NCBI GenBank assembly: GCA_015061185.1
Contig: SUWZ01000015.1
Span: 1 to 61,434 of the forward strand
Origin: Bacteroidales bacterium
Lineage (GTDB): Bacteria > Bacteroidota > Bacteroidia > Bacteroidales > Paludibacteraceae
Direction: 5' to 3'
DNA length: 61,434 nt
The notes under the pieces were generated by a model. The model worked only from the letters and a program-made list of their open reading frames with translations, did no database searches and was not told where the DNA came from. Positions 36,122 through 44,516 of the stretch are shown piece after piece (the stretch's first letter is position 1; the number at the start of each line of letters is the position of its first letter). The translations under genes were made by a program, and so were the position numbers.

Positions 36122-37588
36122 ATGTTTTTTAGAATAATAGCACTCTGTGTTTGTGCTCTTTTAGTAGGGTGTAGCGATGAAGAAGGAGTGGGTTCTATTA
36201 TACAACCCGAAGAAGATTTTTTGCATTCCTATTCTAATGGATTGGAAGTGGGAACTTCGACCATTAAATCTGATTCTGTTTTAAGTAAATCAGAATCATT
36301 GTTGTTGGGTCGTTATGTTGATGCTAAATTTGGAGAAATAAAAGCTGAGTTTTTAACTCAATTGGATGCGAGGTTAGGCGGAGGAATCGTTTTGCCTGAC
36401 ACAACGGTTGTAGCGGCAAATTCAGGTATCTCGGGGATATTAAATTCTATGTTGCAATCTGTTGATGAAAAGTTTGGTCTGATTAAAAGTGTCTATTCTC
36501 CATCAAATTTAACGGTCGATTCTGTAGTATATATTATTCAATATGGAAGCGATTTTATGGGAGATTCAACCTCTTTGCAAGCTTTGAGTGTTTATGAATT
36601 GACTAAAGAGCTTACAAATCAACATTATTATACAGATGTAGATGTTTCAAAATATTGTGATAAAAGTAATTTGTTAGGAGCAACTTCATTTCAGGTGAAA
36701 AATTCCAGAGAAATTAGAATTCCTCTTAAAACTGAATTGGGTGAAAAATTGATTAGTATATACAATCCCTCTTCAGATGTTAAAACACAAGAGGATTTTA
36801 ATTCATTCTTTAATGGTGTGTATGTTTCTCATTCATTTAATAGTGGGACTATATTAAATGTTTTAGTATCTGGAATTTTGGTCTATTACTCATTTGACGC
36901 AAAGATTTCAACGTCATACGATGGGAGAGATACTGTTCTTACCTCATCACAAATAGAGGATAGATATTCAATTAATCCATTGGTATCAAGTATATTCTTG
37001 TCTGCTAATAAAGCAGTTCAGCGTGTGAATGCGATTCAGCATTCTGACTTGGAGTCTGTTTATGAAGATTTGCAGACAGATACATTGACTTATGTGTTTA
37101 CTCCATCCGGATTTTATACATCGGTTTCGATTCCGTTCAAATCGATGATGGATTCTATTCGATTGAATGCAGAGGATACATCTAAAGTTATGTTCAATTC
37201 TGTTAAATTAAGATTCTATTATGCTAAGAAATATTGGGATACCGATTTATTGCAAAGTGCAAATATGCTTTTGATAGATAAGAAAGAGGTGGAATCATTC
37301 TTCTATGAAAATAAGCAACCGGATGGAATAACCTCATTTGTATCATCGATGGATACGACAGCAAAAGCATACATATTTAATATAACGGCAGCTACTCAGG
37401 AAAAGATTTTTGGTGGAGGAGCTTATGGCGACGATTTAGTTTTGGTTCCCGTTGTTAAGACGTCTGTAAATGGAAATATATATTATCGCCAACAATTATG
37501 GTTGACTACAGCCTTACTCTATAGAGATAATGTTTTAAATAAGGAGAAAAGGCCACGATTGGATATGGTATATACAAAGAGAGAGTAG
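36122..37588 (+). CDS. DUF4270 family lipoprotein
   Basis: 488 aa from the ATG of MFFRIIALC; an in-frame TTG lies 7 codons upstream. Lipobox LVGC near residue 18, then the acidic start of DUF4270 (GVGSIIQPEED) and LLLGRYVDAKFGEIKAEF. Members are conserved in Bacteroidota and sit beside the GT5 half-gene. No function is known. It is probably outer-membrane-anchored. Confidence 0.85.
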   Translation: MFFRIIALCVCALLVGCSDEEGVGSIIQPEEDFLHSYSNGLEVGTSTIKSDSVLSKSESLLLGRYVDAKFGEIKAEFLTQLDARLGGGIVLPDTTVVAANSGISGILNSMLQSVDEKFGLIKSVYSPSNLTVDSVVYIIQYGSDFMGDSTSLQALSVYELTKELTNQHYYTDVDVSKYCDKSNLLGATSFQVKNSREIRIPLKTELGEKLISIYNPSSDVKTQEDFNSFFNGVYVSHSFNSGTILNVLVSGILVYYSFDAKISTSYDGRDTVLTSSQIEDRYSINPLVSSIFLSANKAVQRVNAIQHSDLESVYEDLQTDTLTYVFTPSGFYTSVSIPFKSMMDSIRLNAEDTSKVMFNSVKLRFYYAKKYWDTDLLQSANMLLIDKKEVESFFYENKQPDGITSFVSSMDTTAKAYIFNITAATQEKIFGGGAYGDDLVLVPVVKTSVNGNIYYRQQLWLTTALLYRDNVLNKEKRPRLDMVYTKRE

Positions 37589-37631
37589 GAGAGTAAATAC
37601 TAAATAATTTTAATTGCAAAAAAAGAAAAAG

Positions 37632-37662
37632 TTTTTTTATAGCAAAATATTTTTTACCTTTG
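37632..37662 (+). promoter_or_regulatory. Promoter of tig
   Basis: TTTT, 19 nt, TACCTTTG, about 38 bp before the ATG. Confidence 0.65.
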
Positions 37663-37699
37663 CGCACTGAAATTTAGAAATATATTAAACGTTGTTAAA

Positions 37700-39058
37700 A
37701 TGAACATCGAAAGAAAAGATCTTGATAGTGTGAATGCTATCATTAAATTGCAGATTGAAAAAGGAGATTATGCGGATGCAGTAGAATCTTCACTTCGTTC
37801 TTATGCTCGTAAAGCGAATATTCCAGGTTTCCGTCCCGGAAAAGTTCCTGTGGCTCATGTGAAGAAAATGTATGGGAAAGCAGTCATCGCAGAGGAAGTT
37901 AATAAGTTGATTTCTGATACTTTGTATAAGTATATCAAAGATAATGATATAAAGTTGTTAGGTGAGCCTTTGCCAAATAATGAGGAGCAAAAAGCAATTG
38001 ATTTTGATTCTCAAGAGTCATTTGAATTTGCATTTGATATAGCAATTGCACCTGATTTCAAAGTTGTTTTAGATAAGAAGGTTTCTGTGCCTTATTATGA
38101 AATAGAGGTGGATGATAAGATGATTGAGAACGCTGTTAAATCCTATACACGTCGTTTCGGATCTTATGAGGATGCAGAAGCTGCAACTGAATCTGATGTT
38201 ATCAAAGGAAACTTGGTTGAAATGCGTACTAAAACGAAGGAAAAAGAGGATGGAATTTCTGTAGAAGAGGCTGTTCTTTGTCCTAAATATATGAAAGCGG
38301 AGGACCAAAAGAAATTATTTGAGGGGTTGAAGGTTGGTGAATCTGTATCATTTAATCCAAAAAAAGCGTATGAAAATGAGGCTGAAATAGCATCTTTATT
38401 GAAGTGTACAAAAGAAAAAGTCGCTGAAATTGATTCAGATTTTAAGTTTACTGTAGTAGAAATTACTCGCTTTAAAGAGGCTGAATTGAATCAAGAGTTA
38501 TTTGATAAGGCTTTGGGAGAGGGTGTTGTAAAATCAGAAACTGAATTTAAAGATAAATTGGTTAGCGATATGAAGGCTTCTTTGTCTGTTGATAGTGATT
38601 TTAAATTATTGATGGATGTTAAAGAAACTTTATTGAAAAAAATTGAAGATGTAACTTTCCCAGAAGAATTTTTGAAACGTTGGGCACTTGAAACCAATGA
38701 AAAGTTAACTGCGGAAGAGTTGGATCAACAATTCCCTAAAATGTTGGATGACTTGAAGTGGCATTTGATTAAAGATCAAATAGCAAAGAATAACGATGTA
38801 AAGATAGAAGAGGCTGATATGATGAATTTTGCAAAGAAGGCAACTAAAGCTCAATTTGCTCAGTATGGAATGATGTCTATTCCGGATGATATGTTGGAAA
38901 ATTATGCAAAAGAGATGTTGAGTAATAAAGATTCTCTAAATAATATTGTTGATAGAGTTATGGATGAGAAGATTTTGGCTGTAGTGAAAACTGCTGTTAA
39001 ATTAAATGAGAAGAAGACCTCTTTGGATGATTTTAATAAAATGTTCGAGAATATATAG
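37700..39058 (+). CDS. tig: Trigger factor
   Basis: 452-aa ribosome-bound folding chaperone. The ribosome-binding loop GFRPGKVPVAHVKKMYG is near residue 42. The middle FKBP domain is divergent and probably lacks isomerase activity; the C-terminal helical domain is complete. The gene precedes clpP-clpX, the usual order, but a terminator and a 400-bp spacer separate them. Confidence 0.93.
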   Translation: MNIERKDLDSVNAIIKLQIEKGDYADAVESSLRSYARKANIPGFRPGKVPVAHVKKMYGKAVIAEEVNKLISDTLYKYIKDNDIKLLGEPLPNNEEQKAIDFDSQESFEFAFDIAIAPDFKVVLDKKVSVPYYEIEVDDKMIENAVKSYTRRFGSYEDAEAATESDVIKGNLVEMRTKTKEKEDGISVEEAVLCPKYMKAEDQKKLFEGLKVGESVSFNPKKAYENEAEIASLLKCTKEKVAEIDSDFKFTVVEITRFKEAELNQELFDKALGEGVVKSETEFKDKLVSDMKASLSVDSDFKLLMDVKETLLKKIEDVTFPEEFLKRWALETNEKLTAEELDQQFPKMLDDLKWHLIKDQIAKNNDVKIEEADMMNFAKKATKAQFAQYGMMSIPDDMLENYAKEMLSNKDSLNNIVDRVMDEKILAVVKTAVKLNEKKTSLDDFNKMFENI

Positions 39059-39160
39059 GTTTGAGTAAATCTTATTATGTTAAAAATACTTTAGAAAACG
39101 AGTGACTTTTGATAAAATTTTTAAATAATAAGATTTGCTAACTTAAGAATAATAAAAATA

Positions 39161-39195
39161 GTCCCTGACAATAAAATTTGTCGGGACTTTTTTTT
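39161..39195 (+). terminator. Terminator of tig
   Basis: GTCCCTGACA (39161-39170) pairs with TGTCGGGAC (39179-39187) with one bulge, followed by eight T. Confidence 0.9.
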
Positions 39196-39472
39196 GTTTT
39201 TAATGCAAAAAGTTTAGTAACTTCGAGGTCTAATTTTAAAAACTAGATAATATAAGATTTTTTAGAATCCTATTGTTTTAATTTTAAAATTAAAATTGGT
39301 TGTTTCTGTAAATTAGATTAAGAATTTAAAGATGAAGATTTAACACAATAATTAAAAATATTTTACTACAATTGATTGAATTAAATCTATCTATAGAACC
39401 ATCCTTATAAATTATATAGATAAAATAGAAAGGGGAATTCCCTTATAATATAACATAATAAATTACTTGTTT
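39196..39472 (+). other. AT-rich leader region before clpP
   Basis: No gene is seen. It contains TTTTAATTTTAAAATTAAAA near 39275-39295 and further A/T runs. A weak promoter (TTTG, 21 nt, TAACTTCG at 39218-39225) would give a leader of about 240 nt. No clear regulatory motif. Confidence 0.3.
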
Positions 39473-40147
39473 ATGAATAATAAAGATTTTAGGAATTATG
39501 CTACTAAGCATTTAGGAATGAATGGTTTAGCATTAGACCAATATGTTAGCAGTGTGTACAATAATTATATATCTCCTACAATATTGGAGGAGAGACAATT
39601 GAATGTTTCGCAAATGGATGTGTTTTCCAGATTAATGATGGATCGGATTATCTTTTTAGGTACACAAATTGATGATTACACAGCCAATGTAATTCAGGCG
39701 CAATTGTTGTATTTGGATTCAGCTGATCCCGGAAAAGATATATCAATTTATCTAAATACACCCGGAGGGTCTGTTTATGCAGGTTTGGGAATTTACGATA
39801 CAATGCAGTATATTGGTTGCGATGTGGCTACAATCTGTACCGGAATGGCTGCATCAATGGGGGCTGTATTGCTTGTTGCGGGAGAAAAAGGGAAAAGATC
39901 TGCATTAAAGCATGCAAGGGTGATGATTCATCAGCCGATGGGAGGAGCTCAAGGACAAGCCTCTGATATTGAGATAACAGCAAGGGAAATTCAAAAATTG
40001 AAAAAAGAACTCTATACAATTATTGCAGATCATTCGGGTAATTCTTTTGAACGCATTGAAAAGGATTCGGACAGAGATTATTGGATGACATCCGGAGAGG
40101 CAAAGGAGTATGGAATGATAGATGAAATTTTGGTTAGAAACAGATAA
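39473..40147 (+). CDS. clpP: ATP-dependent Clp protease proteolytic subunit
   Basis: 224 aa from the ATG of MNNKDFRN. Catalytic triad: Ser in [10 protein letters not shown] near residue 122, His in [11 protein letters not shown], Asp in DSDRDYWM. It forms the tetradecameric chamber used with ClpX, which starts 4 bp downstream. Length is a little above the E. coli enzyme because of the N-terminal propeptide region. Confidence 0.96.
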   Translation: MNNKDFRNYATKHLGMNGLALDQYVSSVYNNYISPTILEERQLNVSQMDVFSRLMMDRIIFLGTQIDDYTANVIQAQLLYLDSADPGKDISIYLNTPGGSVYAGLGIYDTMQYIGCDVATICTGMAASMGAVLLVAGEKGKRSALKHARVMIHQPMGGAQGQASDIEITAREIQKLKKELYTIIADHSGNSFERIEKDSDRDYWMTSGEAKEYGMIDEILVRNR

Positions 40148-40151
40148 AAAT

Positions 40152-41375
40152 ATGGCAAAAAAACAAAATGAAGGATGCGCTTTCTGTGGCTCACCAAGAA
40201 CGAATGGAATATTGTTACAAGGTTTATCGGCAAATATTTGTGAGCATTGTGTAAAACAAGCTTATGAGGTGTTGGAACAATCTGCACGGCAACAGAAACA
40301 GCTAAATTTAGATAAAGCAAAATTGCCCAAACCGGTTGAGATTAAAGAATTTTTGGATCAATATATCATTGGTCAAGATATAGCAAAAAAGACTTTGTCT
40401 GTAGCGGTATATAATCATTACAAACGATTAATGCAAGACTTGGATGATAATGATGTGGAGATTGAAAAATCCAATATTATTATGGTCGGGGCCACAGGAA
40501 CGGGTAAAACATTGTTGGCAAAGACTATTGCAAAGTTGTTAGAAGTACCTTTTACCATAGTAGATGCTACTGTATTGACGGAAGCCGGATATGTGGGGGA
40601 GGATATAGAGAGTATTTTGACCCGTTTGTTGCAAGCATCGGATTACGATGTAGAGGCTGCCGAAAGAGGAATTGTTTTTATTGATGAGATAGATAAAATT
40701 GCAAGAAAAGGGGATAATCCATCAATTACAAGAGATGTAAGTGGAGAAGGAGTTCAACAAGGATTGTTAAAACTATTGGAAGGTTCTGTCGTGAATGTGC
40801 CACCACAAGGAGGTAGAAAGCATCCTGATCAGAAAATGATTCCGGTTAATACAAAGAATATCTTGTTTATATGTGGAGGAGCATTTGATGGTATAGAGCA
40901 AAAGATAGCTCATCGTCTAAATACGAAAGTGGTTGGCTATGCAGCATCCAAAGTTAATGCTGTATTAGATTCAAATAACCTCTTGCAGTATGTTTCGCCG
41001 CAAGATTTGAAATCATTTGGATTAATTCCGGAGATAATAGGTCGTTTACCGATGTTGTGTTATTTGGAACAGTTGGATCGAGTGGCATTGCGCAGTATTT
41101 TGACGGAGCCAAAGAATTCTATCATCAAACAGTATGTCAAAATGTTTGAAATGGATAATGTGAAGTTGACATTTGACGAAGATGTTTTAGAGTTTATAGT
41201 AGATAAGGCGATAGAGTTTAAATTAGGTGCAAGAGGGTTACGTTCTATTGTGGAGACAATTATGTTGGATATTATGTTCGATGTGCCTTCATCAAAAAAG
41301 AAGAGCGTGACGATAAATTTGGAATATGCCCAAAATAAATTGCAAAATGTGAATGCAGATAAATTAAGGGCTTAA
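40152..41375 (+). CDS. clpX: ATP-dependent Clp protease ATP-binding subunit ClpX
   Basis: 407 aa from the ATG of MAKKQNEG. N-terminal zinc finger CAFCGSP...CEHC (residues about 7-30), Walker A GATGTGKTLLAK near residue 120, pore loop GYVGED, Walker B IVFIDEIDKIA, and GRLPM. Unfolds tagged substrates and feeds ClpP. It starts 4 bp after clpP; the upstream in-frame ATG inside clpP is rejected because the zinc finger fixes the start. Confidence 0.97.
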   Translation: MAKKQNEGCAFCGSPRTNGILLQGLSANICEHCVKQAYEVLEQSARQQKQLNLDKAKLPKPVEIKEFLDQYIIGQDIAKKTLSVAVYNHYKRLMQDLDDNDVEIEKSNIIMVGATGTGKTLLAKTIAKLLEVPFTIVDATVLTEAGYVGEDIESILTRLLQASDYDVEAAERGIVFIDEIDKIARKGDNPSITRDVSGEGVQQGLLKLLEGSVVNVPPQGGRKHPDQKMIPVNTKNILFICGGAFDGIEQKIAHRLNTKVVGYAASKVNAVLDSNNLLQYVSPQDLKSFGLIPEIIGRLPMLCYLEQLDRVALRSILTEPKNSIIKQYVKMFEMDNVKLTFDEDVLEFIVDKAIEFKLGARGLRSIVETIMLDIMFDVPSSKKKSVTINLEYAQNKLQNVNADKLRA

Positions 41376-41395
41376 GAAAAATTTCTTAGATAATA

Positions 41396-41426
41396 CTTGC
41401 GTGTTTATTCAATTTGTTTATATTTG
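41396..41426 (+). promoter_or_regulatory. Promoter of recQ
   Basis: CTTG, 19 nt, TATATTTG, about 50 bp before the ATG. Confidence 0.75.
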
Positions 41427-41475
41427 TATTTGATTAAAGTATTATAGAGTATCCAAAAACTTAAAATTAATTCGT

Positions 41476-43665
41476 ATGAGCAAGAATTGTGATTTAACGA
41501 GTCAATTAAAGTTGCATTTTGGTTTTGATTCTTTTAAAGGGAATCAAAGAGATATCGTTCAAAACGTTTTGGATGGTAAGGATACTTTTGTTTTGATGCC
41601 GACCGGAGGGGGGAAGTCGCTTTGTTATCAATTGCCTTCGTTGTTAATGGAGGGAACGGCGATAGTTATTTCGCCATTGATAGCTTTGATGAAGAATCAG
41701 GTGGATGCGATGCGTAATTTTAGTGAAGAAGATGGTGTAGCTCACTTTATAAATTCTTCGTTAAATAAGGCTGCGATAGATAGTGTAAAGGCTGATATTT
41801 TATCCGGGAAAACGAAATTGTTGTATGTTGCTCCAGAGTCTTTAACAAAGGAAGAGAATATAGAATTTTTGCGTCAGATAAAGATATCATTTTATGCAGT
41901 AGATGAAGCGCATTGTATTTCGGAGTGGGGGCACGATTTTCGTACAGAGTATAGAAGAATACGTCCTATCATAAACGAAATTGGTCAAAAAGCTTCTGTG
42001 ATAGCTTTAACAGCAACAGCCACACCGAAGGTTCAGCATGATATACAAAAGAATTTAGGTATGACGGATGCGACAGTTTTCCGTTCTTCCTTTAACCGTT
42101 CGAATTTATATTATGAGGTTCGTCCCAAAAGTAATGATGTTGACAAAGATATTATCAAGTACATAAAAAGCAAAGAGGGAAAATCCGGTATTATCTACTG
42201 TTTGAGTAGAAAGAAAGTTGAAGAACTTGCTGAAATGTTGCGAGTCAATGGTATTAATGCTTTGGCTTATCATGCAGGTATGGATAGTGCTACGCGCTCA
42301 GGAAATCAAGATAGTTTTTTGATGGAGAAGGTGCAGGTTATTGTTGCGACCATAGCGTTTGGTATGGGTATAGATAAGCCGGATGTGCGTTTTGTTATTC
42401 ATTATGATATTCCGAAAAGTTTGGAAGGTTATTATCAAGAGACAGGACGAGCAGGTCGTGATGGTGGTGAAGGTGAGTGTATAGCTTTTTATTCGAGCAA
42501 AGATTTGCAAAAATTGGAGAAATTTATGCAAAGCAAACCGGTGGCGGAGCAGGAAATTGGGAAGCAGTTGTTGTTGGAGACTGCTGCTTATGCCGAAAGT
42601 TCTGTATGCCGTCGTAAGGTATTATTGCATTATTTTGGTGAAGATTACGAGAAAGATAATTGTGGAAATTGTGATAATTGTTTAAATCCTAAAAAGCAAG
42701 TGGAAGGGAAAGAGTTGCTATGTACCGTTTTAGAAACGATTATAGCGTTGAATGAAAAGTTTAAGGCGGAGCATGTTGTTGATGTTATTGTAGGAAACGT
42801 GACCTCCGAAGTGAAGTCTTACGGACATGATGAAGAGATTGAGACTTTTGGTGAAGGGAAAGATGAAAGTGAAAGAACTTGGCAAAATGTGATCCAAAAG
42901 GCGATGATTTCTGGTTATATCGTAAAAGATATTGAAAATTACGGAATCTTAAAGATAACGCCGGAAGGAAAGGCCTTTTTGAAAAAACCTAAATCGTTCC
43001 AAATTATCAAAGATGATGAGGAAGAGGAGGAGACTGATATTCAAATCAAAGGAGGTGGATCTTGTGCTGTAGATCCGGAGTTGTTCTCTATGCTTAAAGA
43101 TCTTAGAAAAAAGATGTCTAAAAAATTAGAGTTGCCTCCGTTTGTAATCTTTCAGGACCCATCTTTAGAAGCGATGGCTACTACTTATCCGATTACAATC
43201 GAAGAGTTGCAAAATATTCCGGGTGTTGGTGCAGGTAAAGCAAAACGTTTTGGTGAGGAGTTCGTTAAATTGATTCGAATTCATGTTCAAGAAAACGAGA
43301 TTGAGCGTCCGGAGGATTTACGTGTTCGCTCGGTTGCTAATAAGTCTAAATTGAAAGTATCTATAATTCAGGCAATTGATAGAAAAATTGCTTTGGATGA
43401 TATTGCAGAATCTAAGGGATTGGACTTTTCGGAGTTGTTAGATGAGATTGAGGCTATTGTCTATTCTGGAACTAAGATTAATATTAATTATTTCTTGGTG
43501 CAGATCATGGATGAAGATAGAATTGAAGAGGTGTTTGAATATTTTAAAGATGAGGCTGAATCAGATGATGTTGAGACTGCCCTTAGGGAATTGGGTGAAA
43601 ATGATTATACTGAGGAGGAGATTCGTTTGGTCAGAATCAAGTTCTTATCTGAAATGGGTAATTAA
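41476..43665 (+). CDS. recQ: ATP-dependent DNA helicase RecQ
   Basis: 729 aa, 3'-5' helicase for recombination repair. Walker A MPTGGGKSLCYQLP near residue 43, DEAH box VDEAHCISEWGHDFR, LTATATP, the arginine-finger region QETGRAGRDG, zinc Cys in CRRKVLLHYFG and CGNCDNC near residues 375-398, a winged-helix domain and a C-terminal HRDC domain (residues about 535-615). It ends with about 110 more residues of a helical tail. Its stop codon lies in the left end of Rep2 copy 4. Confidence 0.96.
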   Translation: MSKNCDLTSQLKLHFGFDSFKGNQRDIVQNVLDGKDTFVLMPTGGGKSLCYQLPSLLMEGTAIVISPLIALMKNQVDAMRNFSEEDGVAHFINSSLNKAAIDSVKADILSGKTKLLYVAPESLTKEENIEFLRQIKISFYAVDEAHCISEWGHDFRTEYRRIRPIINEIGQKASVIALTATATPKVQHDIQKNLGMTDATVFRSSFNRSNLYYEVRPKSNDVDKDIIKYIKSKEGKSGIIYCLSRKKVEELAEMLRVNGINALAYHAGMDSATRSGNQDSFLMEKVQVIVATIAFGMGIDKPDVRFVIHYDIPKSLEGYYQETGRAGRDGGEGECIAFYSSKDLQKLEKFMQSKPVAEQEIGKQLLLETAAYAESSVCRRKVLLHYFGEDYEKDNCGNCDNCLNPKKQVEGKELLCTVLETIIALNEKFKAEHVVDVIVGNVTSEVKSYGHDEEIETFGEGKDESERTWQNVIQKAMISGYIVKDIENYGILKITPEGKAFLKKPKSFQIIKDDEEEEETDIQIKGGGSCAVDPELFSMLKDLRKKMSKKLELPPFVIFQDPSLEAMATTYPITIEELQNIPGVGAGKAKRFGEEFVKLIRIHVQENEIERPEDLRVRSVANKSKLKVSIIQAIDRKIALDDIAESKGLDFSELLDEIEAIVYSGTKININYFLVQIMDEDRIEEVFEYFKDEAESDDVETALRELGENDYTEEEIRLVRIKFLSEMGN

Positions 43666-43779
43666 GGTGATTCAATAAATTCACCATTTATAATGCAGAA
43701 AGTATATTAGGGTGGGGATAAACTTTTCAGTAAGGTTGATTTGTTTCGGTCACTTATTGTTTATAGAATCCATCTTAAT
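43662..43779. repeat. Rep2 copy 4 (118 bp), overlapping the recQ stop
   Basis: Left TTAAGGTGATTCAATAAATT; reverse complement of the right end TTAAGATGGATTCTATAAAC. The interior shares GGGTGGGGATAAACTTTTC with copy 1. The TAA of recQ (43663-43665) is part of the left end. Confidence 0.7.
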
Positions 43780-43792
43780 TCTTCTTGTAATT

Positions 43793-43988
43793 AAGAAGTT
43801 GTTTAGATTTTATTTCGAGCATATTTGAGAGAGATTTTTAAGGTTATTTTTATTATTTTTTTGCCGTTAATAGTGGACTATTATCAAAAAAGAATAATAA
43901 AAATAGATTAAAAAGAATCTCAAAGATGCCGAAAATAAGAGAGTGAAACTCTAAAGTATTTTTTTCAATAAAATTTAAACAGCTTCTA
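43793..43988. repeat. Rep1 copy B, full palindromic element
   Basis: The left end AGAAGTTGTTTAGATTTTAT and the reverse complement of the right end AGAAGCTGTTTAAATTTTAT are inverted repeats. Pairing continues through the arms: GAGCATATTTGAGA with GGCATCTTTGAGA (from the other side) and TATTTTTATTATT with the same read inverted. The tip is TAATAGTGGACTATTA. The right arm has an extra bulge containing GAGTTTCACTCTC. No ORF. It could be a MITE or a transcribed giant hairpin. Confidence 0.8.
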
Positions 43989-43990
43989 AT

Positions 43991-44065
43991 AATAGTTGTG
44001 TGTCTATAATGGTTGTGTTTCAATTATTGGAACGACTTATTTTGGGTACACAACTATTTTTTTTT
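43991..44065 (+). terminator. Possible terminator after recQ
   Basis: AATAGTTGTGT (43991-44001) pairs with ACACAACTATT (44048-44058), followed by T-run. The loop is long (46 nt). Confidence 0.5.
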
Positions 44066-44094
44066 GTAACAGTTTAACTTGGTAGATTTAGATA

Positions 44095-44134
44095 ATAAAA
44101 AAGCCTCAATGTTTTTTTTTATTACATTGAGGCT
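44095..44134 (-). terminator. Terminator of the microprotein transcript
   Basis: AGCCTCAATGT (44102-44112) pairs with ACATTGAGGCT (44124-44134); on the minus strand TTTTTT follows. Confidence 0.85.
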
Positions 44135-44175
44135 ACATTCGGTCATCTTTCTGTTTTTCCATAAGTACTCATTTT

Positions 44176-44262
44176 TTATTTTGTTAATGCGTCTTTGACA
44201 GATAATACTTTAACTACGAAAGAGATTACCACTGCAGTTGCGAATAAATAAGCTGTTACCAT
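44176..44262 (-). CDS. 28-aa single-span membrane microprotein
   Basis: ATG to TAA, 28 codons. The N-terminal part (MVTAYLFATAVVISFVVKV) is a hydrophobic helix, and the end (SVKDALTK) is polar and charged. It sits alone between a good promoter (44309-44339) and a strong terminator (44095-44134), so a transcript of about 200 nt is predicted. Family unknown to me. A second 9-codon frame (44143-44172) follows but is too short to support. Confidence 0.6.
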   Translation of the reverse strand: MVTAYLFATAVVISFVVKVLSVKDALTK

Positions 44263-44308
44263 AATTCATAAATATTTAATTGTTATACATTTTGTTATTA
44301 TCACAATA

Positions 44309-44339
44309 CAAATATATGCAATAAATTTTAATTAGTAAA
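44309..44339 (-). promoter_or_regulatory. Promoter of the microprotein
   Basis: On the minus strand TTTA, exactly 19 nt, TATATTTG. About 40 nt before the ATG. Confidence 0.75.
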
Positions 44340-44480
44340 TATTTTTTACATATTTTTTCAAAAAATATTACATAATTTTTTATGAATTATTGTTGTTTAA
44401 TAAATTTGAAATATGAAATATTCATCTATTAGCTTGAAATTTAGGTATATACGATGTATTTTTTTTATTGTATATTGATT

Positions 44481-44514
44481 GAATAAATATTTATTCGGGA
44501 ATGAATATTTATTC
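44481..44514. repeat. Palindromes at the end of the efflux operon
   Basis: GAATAAATATTTATTC (44481-44496) is a perfect palindrome, and GAATATTTATTC follows at 44503-44514. They lie just past the emrB stop. On the plus strand TTTT follows; on the minus strand there is no T-run, so a role as 3' end structure is only possible. Confidence 0.4.
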
Positions 44515-44516
44515 TT

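Noticed and set aside
44143-44172. 9-codon frame after the 28-aa microprotein
   Set aside because: Too short to support; could be chance before the terminator.
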